Positions 27,042 to 33,516 of a stretch of DNA of 33,516 bases are shown one piece after another. The notes beneath the pieces were generated by a model that did no database searches, was not told the origin of the DNA, and saw only the letters and a list, made by a program, of their open reading frames with translations. Within the stretch, counting starts at the first letter, position 1, and every line of letters starts with the position of its first letter. The position numbers and the translations under genes were made by a program. Origin of the DNA: Desulfobulbaceae bacterium (GTDB lineage: Bacteria > Desulfobacterota > Desulfobulbia > Desulfobulbales > Desulfobulbaceae); assembly GCA_019163135.1 (NCBI GenBank), contig JAFLKR010000095.1, positions 1 to 33,516 on the forward strand, in the 5' to 3' direction.

Positions 27042-29552
27042 ATGACGGAATTAACCGCAGGTACCACCCCACAACCAACCATAGCCATTGAAAAGGAATT
27101 ACGTAAATCCTATATGGATTACGCCATGTCGGTCATTATCGGCAGGGCGCTTCCGGATGTCCGAGATGGCCTCAAACCGGTGCATCGCCGCACCCTTTTT
27201 GCCATGCGCGAACTGGGCAACACTTACAACCGGCCCTATATCAAATCAGCCCGTATTGTCGGTGATGTTATCGGTAAGTATCATCCCCATGGTGACACCG
27301 CCGCCTACGACACTCTGGTGCGAATGGCGCAGCATTTTTCCATGCGCTATCCCCTGGTCGACGGTCAGGGCAACTTTGGTTCCATGGATGGCGATTCGGC
27401 CGCTGCCATGCGGTATACCGAAGCTCGGATGACCCGGCTTGATCAGGAATTGGTTGCAGATCTTGAAAAAGAAACGGTGGACTTTGTCCCCAACTACGAC
27501 AATTCCCTGCAGGAGCCCTCGGTTCTTCCCTCCAAAATTCCCAATATTCTGATCAACGGATCAGAGGGGATAGCGGTCGGCATGGCCACCAAAATTCCGC
27601 CACACAATCTGACCGAAGTTATCGATGGATTGTTGGCCCTGATGGAGGATCCCGAGATCACAGTGCATCAGTTGATGGAGATCATCACCGGCCCGGATTT
27701 TCCCACCGGTGGTTTTATCTGCGGCCGTGCCGGGATTCGTGAGGCCTACGAAACCGGTCGCGGGATTATTATCATGCGCTCCAAAACCCATATTGAACCG
27801 CGTGGGGCCCATGGCGAATCCATCATCATCACCGAGGTTCCGTTTCAGCAGAATAAGGCCTCGCTGGTCGAAAAAATTGCGATGTTGATGAAGGAAAAAC
27901 GTATCACTTCGATCGCCGAAATCCGGGATGAATCCGATCGGCACGGGGTCAGGGTGGTGCTCGATCTGCGCAAAGATGAATTTCCCGATGTGGTCATTAA
28001 TCAACTCTACAAAATGACGCCGTTGCAGAAAAGTTTCGGTATTATTTTACTCTGCATTGTCAATAACAAACCGGAAATACTCAACCTTAAACAAATTTTG
28101 CAGTATTTTCTGGTCCATCGAAAAACGGTAATTTACCGACGAACCGCCTTTGAATTACGCAAGGCCGAAGAACGAGCCCATATCCTGGAAGGATTGAAAA
28201 TTGCCATAACCCACCTGGATGAAGTGGTGGCGCTTATCAGGGCGTCGGTCAACCCTGCGGAGGCCAAAGAGGGGTTGACCCAACGGTTCGAATTATCCGA
28301 GATTCAGGCGCAGACTATCCTGGATATGCGCCTACAGCGCTTAACCGGCCTGGAGCGCGAAAAAATTATCAGCGACTATCAAGAGATTATTGAAAAAATC
28401 AATTGGTTGAAGCAGGTACTTAGCGATGATAGCCTGGTGCTGCAGATCATCCGTGATGAGTTTGAAAAAATAAAGGAAGATTATGGTGATGGGCGCCGAA
28501 CCGAGATTATCGACGCGCCGGACGAAATCCTGCCCGAGGATATGATAACCCCGGAGGAAATGGTGGTAACGGTTTCGCATACCGGTTACATCAAACGAAA
28601 TCCCATGAATCTGTACCGGGCGCAGCGGCGCGGCGGCAAGGGCGTCAAGGGCATGGTCACTTTGGAGGATGATTTCGTCACTAGCCTCTATACTGCCTCC
28701 TCGCTGGACACCTTCCTCTTTTTTACCAATAAGGGTCGTGTGTTCTGGCGCAAGGTCTATGAATTGCCGCTTGCTGGCCGAACTGCCCGAGGCAAAGCCA
28801 TCGTCAATCTGCTGGAACTCGGTGAGAACGAAAAAGTTGCGGCGATTCTGCCGATTGCTGACCTGGCTAATATGGACGATAGTGTTTCGGTGCTCACGGT
28901 CACTAAACTTGGACGGGTCAAAAAGACCTTTATCTCCGAATATAAACGACCCATGCGCAAGGGGAAATTCGGGTTGACCATCCGGGATGACGATGAGATA
29001 TTGACCGCTGCGATAACCTCAGGTGATAATGAGATTTTCCTGGTCACCAAAAAAGGCCTGTCTATCCATTTTAGCGAGACCGATGTCCGCGCTATGGGAC
29101 GCCTTGCCGCAGGCGTCAAAGGGATAAACCTGGGCGAAGATGATGTGGTAGTCGGGGTTGCAGTCATCAAGAGTGATGATTCTATCCTGACCGTCACGGA
29201 AAACGGTTATGGCAAGCGTACAGCGGTGTCTGAATACAAACTCCAAACCCGGGGTGGCAAAGGCGTGTTCACCATCAAAACCAGCGAGCGCAACGGCAAT
29301 GTCGTTGGGGTGCTGCCGGTGGTCGATGAAGACCAGGTCATGCTTATTGCCAATTCCGGTAAGGTTATTCGCATGCCGATGGACACGGTTCGCATCATCG
29401 GACGTAATACCCAAGGTGTCCGCCTGATCAATCTGGAGGAAGGTGAACTGGTAGTTGACATGTCCATGCTCGCCCGGGAAGAGGTCCTCGACGACGGGGA
29501 TGATACCATTGAGGGAGATGATGAACTCGTCGAAGGAAATGATGAAGATTGA
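27042..29552 (+). CDS. gyrA: DNA gyrase subunit A
   Basis: 836 residues. The breakage-reunion domain has [20 protein letters not shown] and the catalytic tyrosine Y125 in [10 protein letters not shown]. The quinolone region reads [10 protein letters not shown], with T86 and D90 at the places of E. coli S83 and D87; Thr there is common in wild-type enzymes. The C-terminal beta-pinwheel includes the GyrA box as [10 protein letters not shown], which marks gyrase rather than ParC. The tail (about 812-836) is strongly acidic, rich in Asp, Glu and Gly, like the tails that tune supercoiling in other gyrases. Its end overlaps gpsA by 11 bp. Confidence 0.98.
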   Translation: MTELTAGTTPQPTIAIEKELRKSYMDYAMSVIIGRALPDVRDGLKPVHRRTLFAMRELGNTYNRPYIKSARIVGDVIGKYHPHGDTAAYDTLVRMAQHFSMRYPLVDGQGNFGSMDGDSAAAMRYTEARMTRLDQELVADLEKETVDFVPNYDNSLQEPSVLPSKIPNILINGSEGIAVGMATKIPPHNLTEVIDGLLALMEDPEITVHQLMEIITGPDFPTGGFICGRAGIREAYETGRGIIIMRSKTHIEPRGAHGESIIITEVPFQQNKASLVEKIAMLMKEKRITSIAEIRDESDRHGVRVVLDLRKDEFPDVVINQLYKMTPLQKSFGIILLCIVNNKPEILNLKQILQYFLVHRKTVIYRRTAFELRKAEERAHILEGLKIAITHLDEVVALIRASVNPAEAKEGLTQRFELSEIQAQTILDMRLQRLTGLEREKIISDYQEIIEKINWLKQVLSDDSLVLQIIRDEFEKIKEDYGDGRRTEIIDAPDEILPEDMITPEEMVVTVSHTGYIKRNPMNLYRAQRRGGKGVKGMVTLEDDFVTSLYTASSLDTFLFFTNKGRVFWRKVYELPLAGRTARGKAIVNLLELGENEKVAAILPIADLANMDDSVSVLTVTKLGRVKKTFISEYKRPMRKGKFGLTIRDDDEILTAAITSGDNEIFLVTKKGLSIHFSETDVRAMGRLAAGVKGINLGEDDVVVGVAVIKSDDSILTVTENGYGKRTAVSEYKLQTRGGKGVFTIKTSERNGNVVGVLPVVDEDQVMLIANSGKVIRMPMDTVRIIGRNTQGVRLINLEEGELVVDMSMLAREEVLDDGDDTIEGDDELVEGNDED

Positions 29553-30561
29553 TAAAATAGCCATGATGGGTGCTGGCAGTTGGGGAACGGCACTGGCCCT
29601 CCTGCTGGCCCGAAAGGGTCTCAATGTGACCTTATGGGACAGGGATGTGGACCATGTCGCTAAGCTGGCACAAGACCGGGAAAATAAAAGGCACCAAGCG
29701 GGACATCCCTTTCCTGAAACTCTGGAAGTCACCGACAGCCTTCGGGCTGCCGTCATCGGGGCCCAATGTGTAGTCATGGTGGTGCCTTCACATGGGTACC
29801 GTGAGGTGTATCGCCAGGTATATCCTCTTCTGGGGGAAGGATGTGTGGTTGTTTCGGCCACCAAAGGCATTGAGATCGGCAGTGGCAAGACCATGATCGG
29901 GATTATGCGGGAAGAGAGCAATAGCCCGAAAAACGTCCATTTGGGCGCACTGAGCGGTCCCAGTTTCGCCACGGAGGTTGCCGACCAGCAACCCACGGCG
30001 GTAACCACCGCCTTTGCCGATAACGAGGCCGCCGAGGCTGTTCAGCATCTATTTTCCACCGAGTATTTCCGGGTCTATTCCTCGGGTGATGTTATCGGCC
30101 TTGAAATCAGCGGCGCTATGAAAAATGTCATCGCAATTGCCGCTGGGATCTGTGATGGCATCCATTACGGGCTCAACACCCGTGCCGCCCTGATTACCCG
30201 GGGGCTTGCTGAAATTACCCGCTTAGGCGTGGCCTTAGGTGCAGAGCCACAGACTTTTGCCGGATTGGGCGGGCTTGGCGATCTGGTGTTGACCTGCACC
30301 GGCAATTTAAGCAGGAATCGTACCGTCGGGTTGAAATTGGGGTCCGGCTTGACCCTGTCGGAGGCTCTGGCGGAGATGACTATGGTCGCGGAAGGGGTGA
30401 AAACCACCGAGTCCTGCTACAAACTGGCCAAAGAACTGAAAGTCGATATGCCGATACTTGAACAAGTTTATCAAGTGCTTTATCAAAACAAAAGGTGTGA
30501 AGATGCCGTCCTGGAACTCTTTCAACGGGATTTAAAAAAGGAGTCGGAAACTGTGGTTTAA
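29542..30561 (+). CDS. gpsA: Glycerol-3-phosphate dehydrogenase [NAD(P)+]
   Basis: 339 residues. It makes sn-glycerol-3-phosphate from dihydroxyacetone phosphate for phospholipids. Seen: Rossmann motif [16 protein letters not shown] near the start, [27 protein letters not shown], and the catalytic [16 protein letters not shown] with the essential Lys. I chose ATG 29542 ([10 protein letters not shown]), preceded by GAAGGA; another ATG is one codon upstream. The start lies within the end of gyrA, so it is probably translated by coupling and belongs to the gyrB-gyrA transcript. An intrinsic terminator follows. Confidence 0.96.
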   Translation: MKIDKIAMMGAGSWGTALALLLARKGLNVTLWDRDVDHVAKLAQDRENKRHQAGHPFPETLEVTDSLRAAVIGAQCVVMVVPSHGYREVYRQVYPLLGEGCVVVSATKGIEIGSGKTMIGIMREESNSPKNVHLGALSGPSFATEVADQQPTAVTTAFADNEAAEAVQHLFSTEYFRVYSSGDVIGLEISGAMKNVIAIAAGICDGIHYGLNTRAALITRGLAEITRLGVALGAEPQTFAGLGGLGDLVLTCTGNLSRNRTVGLKLGSGLTLSEALAEMTMVAEGVKTTESCYKLAKELKVDMPILEQVYQVLYQNKRCEDAVLELFQRDLKKESETVV

Positions 30562-30566
30562 CCCGG

Positions 30567-30617
30567 CCCTGGAAATGGCGAGGGAAACCAGCGGATCAAG
30601 TTTTTCCAGGGTTTTTT
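30567..30617 (+). terminator. Intrinsic terminator after gpsA
   Basis: CCCTGGAAA (30567-30575) pairs perfectly with TTTCCAGGG (30603-30611), long loop, then TTTTTT. Confidence 0.75.
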
Positions 30618-30674
30618 CAACGGTAAATCAGATAAAAACCCTACCTCATAATTTATAATTCAGGGAGGCGAGTA

Positions 30675-31304
30675 ATGAAAAAATGGGAATGTACGGTTTG
30701 TGGTTATGTTCATGAAGGTGACGAACCTCCAGATGAATGCCCGGTGTGCTCTGCGGATAAAAGTATGTTCGTGGAAATTACCGGGGACGACAATCCCGTA
30801 GAACAGGTTTCTGCTTCGGCACCCCAACCTGCTGCTAAACCCTCGATGTCGAAGGCTTTATATTTGAAGGCATCCGAACTGATCAGTACCTATCATCTTC
30901 ATCCGATAACAGTGCATACTCCCAACGGCATCATACCGATGGCGGTCATTTTTTTAGCTATCACCGCTTTCCTGGGTTTTCCCCTTTTTGAAACTGCAGC
31001 CTTGTACAGTCTCGTTTTCGTCCTGCTTAACATGCCTGTGGTCATCTTCACCGGCTATGAAATGTGGCTAAAACGTTATCAGGGTGCGTTGACTACCCTT
31101 TTTAAAATCAAAATAGCAGCGGCGGTAGTGACCGTTGTTGCCCTTTTAACCCTTATCATCTGGCGAATAGTACAGCCTGAAATAGTCACATCTCCTTCCT
31201 CCGGGCGATGGGTCTATCTGGCGGTATCGTTGCTTTTGTTGATGGCGGTGGGCGTGGCCGGTCACATGGGAGGTAAGTTGGTGTTTGGCGGCCGTAGTAA
31301 ATAG
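30675..31304 (+). CDS. Rubredoxin-like domain fused to DUF2231 membrane protein
   Basis: 209 residues. Residues 1-35 form a rubredoxin-type iron site with C6/C9 (CTVCGY) and a second pair in CPVCSA; the loop between the pairs is short, as in rubrerythrin C-termini. A flexible Pro/Ala/Ser linker (about 40-60) leads to a DUF2231-like domain with four hydrophobic segments, roughly 90-108, 112-132, 148-168 and 180-202. HPITVHTPNGIIPMA before the first helix holds His residues that could bind haem or metal. The likely job is electron transfer between the membrane and a cytoplasmic acceptor. AGGGAGG precedes the ATG. It is followed by rubrerythrin, which suggests a link to peroxide reduction. Confidence 0.82.
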   Translation: MKKWECTVCGYVHEGDEPPDECPVCSADKSMFVEITGDDNPVEQVSASAPQPAAKPSMSKALYLKASELISTYHLHPITVHTPNGIIPMAVIFLAITAFLGFPLFETAALYSLVFVLLNMPVVIFTGYEMWLKRYQGALTTLFKIKIAAAVVTVVALLTLIIWRIVQPEIVTSPSSGRWVYLAVSLLLLMAVGVAGHMGGKLVFGGRSK

Positions 31305-31532
31305 ACTGCCCGATGTTGTTGGGAAAGTATACTAATTGATTTTTATTCCTATTTTGAACTTGTCAGTAGAGATCATATGGGGTACATTCTTACCTATGTT
31401 CAAGTGTTCTTGCTGATAGCGTGCGCAGTCTGCCTGAGTGACAATGCTTAGGTGTACAAGTTAGCTGGCTGGGCCAAGTCACTACTAAAAGAATAAAAAA
31501 TAACACAATTTAACCAATGAGGGAGGGTTCCT

Positions 31533-32033
31533 ATGCCGACAACAAAAGACAATCTTAAAGATGCATTCGCCGGTGAAAGCCAAGCTAATCAAAAATACCG
31601 GGCGTTTGCCAAAAAAGCTGAAAAAGACGGTTTTGCCAATATCGCCAAACTGTTTCGTACCACTGCGGAAGCTGAGCGTATTCACGCCGAAGGACATCTC
31701 AAGGCCCTGGATATGATCGCCTCCACCGCAGACAATCTCCAGGCCGCCATCGATGGCGAAACCTATGAGTTCACCGAGATGTATCCGCCGATGGTCGAGT
31801 TGGCTATTGCTGATGGACACAAAGCAAAAACCATGTTCAAATTCGCCGTTGATGCGGAAGCCGTCCATGCCAAAATTTACGCCAAGGCGCTTGAGGCCGT
31901 AAAAAAGGGAGTGGATCTCGATGTGAGCGAATTTTATCTGTGCCCGGTTTGTGGTTATATCGAGTTGGGATCGGCTCCGGAAAAATGCCCGGTTTGCGGC
32001 GCTAAAAAAACGATTTTTGAACAAGTCGCGTAA
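31533..32033 (+). CDS. rbr: Rubrerythrin
   Basis: 166 residues. A four-helix ferritin-like domain with diiron ligands in FAGESQANQKY, EAERIHAEGH and DAEAVHAKIY, then a C-terminal rubredoxin domain with CPVCGY and CPVCGA. It reduces H2O2 to water in the cytoplasm with electrons from rubredoxin or NADH. The length fits the short Desulfo-type rubrerythrins. GGGAGGG precedes the ATG. The 228-bp leader holds no clear promoter; PerR control is expected from its role but no copy of the perR palindrome is seen. A strong terminator follows. Confidence 0.96.
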   Translation: MPTTKDNLKDAFAGESQANQKYRAFAKKAEKDGFANIAKLFRTTAEAERIHAEGHLKALDMIASTADNLQAAIDGETYEFTEMYPPMVELAIADGHKAKTMFKFAVDAEAVHAKIYAKALEAVKKGVDLDVSEFYLCPVCGYIELGSAPEKCPVCGAKKTIFEQVA

Positions 32034-32050
32034 CCCGATAAAGAACTGTT

Positions 32051-32094
32051 AAAAGAGGTGGTTGCCGGTGACTGGCAACCACCTCTTTTTTTTT
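32051..32094. terminator. Strong terminator between convergent rbr and DUF523 gene
   Basis: AGAGGTGGTTGCC pairs perfectly with GGCAACCACCTCT (13 bp, 7-nt loop) and is followed by nine T on the plus strand. The minus strand has a shorter TTTT tail, so it may act both ways. Confidence 0.92.
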
Positions 32095-32115
32095 CTGTAT
32101 CACCTTTGCCGCTAT

Positions 32116-33090
32116 TCAGACAACTTCGCGGCCGCGGCCGGAATCGTTTAACCCAGCCAGGACGCGGGGATAAGGGCGGAGAAAAATCTGGTTGTGGAGG
32201 TAGCGCTGGCCGAAACGGATGGCATAGGCCTCAAGCAGGCGGGTGACTGCCTGTAGCGGCAACCGCTCGTCCCGGTACTCCTCTATCGAGTTAACCACAT
32301 ACTGTTTTTCCTCGGGCCCAAGGTGCTCGGAAATCCAGCCGAAGGCGTGGTAAAGTGTGTTGATCACCCCGGGAATACGCAGTGGCGCATACAGAATCCG
32401 GGTGAGTTCTTCGCGGTAAAGCCGGAACACCTTGGCAACCGGTAATTTGGGATGATTGGCGACAATCTTGCCGGCCAGACGGAAACGGCTTTGGTTATAA
32501 GCGAGGAAGAGCAGTTTGTGGGTGGCGTGGAAGTCTACCAGTCGACCCATTTCCGGCTGAGTGCAGATCTCACGGAAACGAGCCAGGGTGAACAGTTTGA
32601 TCAGAAAATGTTCGCGTAGGGCCAGGTTGCTCAGTCGCATCTCGTCTTCTATGGCTTGGCCGTCAAAGACCCGCAGCACCTGTTCGCCGAAGACCCCGCC
32701 TGCTTTTTTGAGAAATTGCGGTTTATCGATGCCCTGGTAGATTTTGGTGTCGTATAGCCCGCAACTCGGCGATTTACTTTTGAGGATCACCCCATCAACC
32801 TGCGGATGGTCGACCAGAACAGAGGCAATTGTTCCCCCTATTTGTTCCGTCACATCCCGGCCAGTGGCGGGTTGATAAACTATAACCCCGTCCCCTGCCA
32901 TGCAAAGCCGAATCGGGGCGCGGGGAATCCCCAGGCCGCAATCGGTTTCCGGGCAGACCGTGATAGTCTCCACCAATGGTTGCAACTGCTCAATAAAACC
33001 ATTTTTTAAGATCTGGCCGTCGTAGCGACAGGCCGCAAAACCGAGGCAACGGCTTATAAGTACCTTCGGCACCGGAAATTTTTCGTTCAT
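32116..33090 (-). CDS. DUF523-DUF1722 protein (TudS-like desulfidase plus YbgA-like domain)
   Basis: 324 residues. The N-terminal DUF523 domain (about 8-150) has C15 and C21 in SRCLGFAACRYDG, CPETDCGLGIPR, and SKSPSCGLYDT. In the TudS thiouracil desulfidase such cysteines hold a [4Fe-4S] cluster that binds the sulfur of the substrate. The C-terminal DUF1722/YbgA domain (about 190-310) starts at LVDFHATHKLLFLAYNQ. Fusions of the two are common in databases, but their substrate is not known to me. AAAAGGGGAAG lies upstream of the ATG. It follows hgcB by 18 bp on the same strand and is probably cotranscribed with hgcAB. Confidence 0.88.
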   Translation of the reverse strand: MNEKFPVPKVLISRCLGFAACRYDGQILKNGFIEQLQPLVETITVCPETDCGLGIPRAPIRLCMAGDGVIVYQPATGRDVTEQIGGTIASVLVDHPQVDGVILKSKSPSCGLYDTKIYQGIDKPQFLKKAGGVFGEQVLRVFDGQAIEDEMRLSNLALREHFLIKLFTLARFREICTQPEMGRLVDFHATHKLLFLAYNQSRFRLAGKIVANHPKLPVAKVFRLYREELTRILYAPLRIPGVINTLYHAFGWISEHLGPEEKQYVVNSIEEYRDERLPLQAVTRLLEAYAIRFGQRYLHNQIFLRPYPRVLAGLNDSGRGREVV

Positions 33091-33108
33091 ATCTTCCCCT
33101 TTTTTAAA

Positions 33109-33396
33109 TCAGCAGCAATCGGAAACGACCTTGCGCCCAAGCAGTCGGTTGGCCCAGGAGGTAAGCAGTGCAGCAGTGCACCCCACTCCGGGGGAGACGG
33201 TGATAGCTTGCACAGGACAACTGCGCGCACAGGTGCCGCATTCCATGCAGAGATCTCTGCCCCCTACTTCCAACGCTTCGGCTGTGAGTGTAAATATACG
33301 ATACGGGCAAACTTCGGTGCACAGGCTGCAGCCCGCACAACGCAGTTGGTCGACCTGCATTGTCGCTGTTCCAGCAATATATCGATACCCGTGCAT
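33109..33396 (-). CDS. hgcB: Mercury-methylation ferredoxin HgcB
   Basis: 95 residues, the same length as characterised HgcB. Two [4Fe-4S] motifs: C20-x2-C23-x2-C26-x3-C30-P and C50-M-E-C53-x2-C56-x3-C60-P. Beyond these are the features that separate HgcB from ordinary ferredoxins: C73 in the PGVGC turn and a C-terminal vicinal pair C94-C95. These positions match those studied in Desulfovibrio HgcB, as I remember them. HgcB supplies electrons to, or hands Hg(II) to, the corrinoid methyltransferase HgcA. The start is set by GGAGG six bases before ATG 33396. hgcA ends 13 bp upstream. Confidence 0.93.
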   Translation of the reverse strand: MHGYRYIAGTATMQVDQLRCAGCSLCTEVCPYRIFTLTAEALEVGGRDLCMECGTCARSCPVQAITVSPGVGCTAALLTSWANRLLGRKVVSDCC

Positions 33397-33409
33397 CCGT
33401 CCCTCCGTG

Positions 33410-33516
33410 TTAGTAAAAAACACTGCCTGTCCAGAGCGCAAAGGTCAGGCATGTGGTGGCAATCTGTACTGGTATTCCCCGTCGCATCTCGTATTCGACT
33501 CCGCTTAGTGAGGTGA
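33410..33516 (-). CDS. hgcA: HgcA corrinoid protein, C-terminal end only
   Basis: Thirty-four codons of a frame that enters from beyond the right edge and stops with TAA just before hgcB. It reads SLSGVEYEMRRGIPVQI, then a hydrophobic segment with FALWTGSVFY at the end. A short amphipathic piece followed by a last membrane helix fits the C-terminal membrane domain of HgcA. The diagnostic cap-helix motif N(V/I)WCA(A/G)GK lies outside the window, so the call rests mostly on the position before hgcB. Confidence 0.75.
   Translation of the reverse strand, partial: TSLSGVEYEMRRGIPVQIATTCLTFALWTGSVFY

Noticed and set aside
29019-30008. Long minus-strand frame across gyrA and gpsA
   Set aside because: Antisense shadow of two well-identified genes, with a Ser/Thr/Pro-rich composition typical of shadows.
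33264-33452. Minus-strand frame overlapping hgcB and the end of hgcA
   Set aside because: It lies in a different phase from both genes and has no domain; the hgcB and hgcA frames explain the sequence.

Overview
The window comes from a Gram-negative, oxygen-sensitive bacterium. My best placement is Desulfobacterota, probably Desulfobulbales. This rests on LPS/Kdo genes, diaminopimelate made through DapL, a full anaerobe-style O2/peroxide defence set, a YedE-TusA-DsrE sulfur cluster, and hgcAB at the right edge. The placement is inferred from gene content; no rRNA or other formal marker was tested.

Layout, left to right. (1) 1-551: 3' end of an amidohydrolase. (2) 574-5551, minus strand: a tight operon pyrG-kdsA-kdsC-lptC-dapL (CTP, Kdo synthesis, LPS export, diaminopimelate), with a promoter and a terminator-like leader hairpin ahead of pyrG. 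(3) 5801-7067: a cupin protein and aquaporin Z. A 591-bp spacer follows, holding a short coding remnant and the promoter of a Pal-like lipoprotein (7659-8252). (4) 8485-12387, plus strand: oxidative-stress island with a PerR-type regulator read in frame into a second winged-helix domain, 2-Cys peroxiredoxin, desulfoferrodoxin, rubredoxin, a DsrE-like protein and a flavodiiron protein. (5) 12447-16048, minus strand: gatC-gatA-hisC-cmk, preceded by an HD-GYP response regulator, a histone-deacetylase-like hydrolase and 5-formyltetrahydrofolate cyclo-ligase. (6) 19108-21890: divergent yedE / tusA-dsrE-hp1-hp2, which matches the 'YTD' cluster reported as a marker of sulfur disproportionation. (7) 21964-30561: a serine hydrolase on the minus strand, then dnaN-gyrB-gyrA-gpsA on the plus strand, with an AT-rich divergent spacer before dnaN. 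(8) 30675-32033: a rubredoxin-like/DUF2231 membrane protein and rubrerythrin. (9) 32116-33516, minus strand: the end of hgcA, complete hgcB (mercury methylation) and a DUF523-DUF1722 protein.

How the parts fit: rubredoxin, flavodiiron protein, desulfoferrodoxin, peroxiredoxin and rubrerythrin together reduce O2, superoxide and peroxide, under a peroxide sensor that probably represses its own promoter. The YTD cluster points to uptake and relay of sulfane sulfur. The hgcAB pair predicts methylmercury formation. No tRNA, rRNA, CRISPR array or insertion sequence was seen. No single wholly new system is proven. The strongest leads are the complete YTD cluster with two uncharacterised small proteins, hgcAB, and the PerR-winged-helix fusion.
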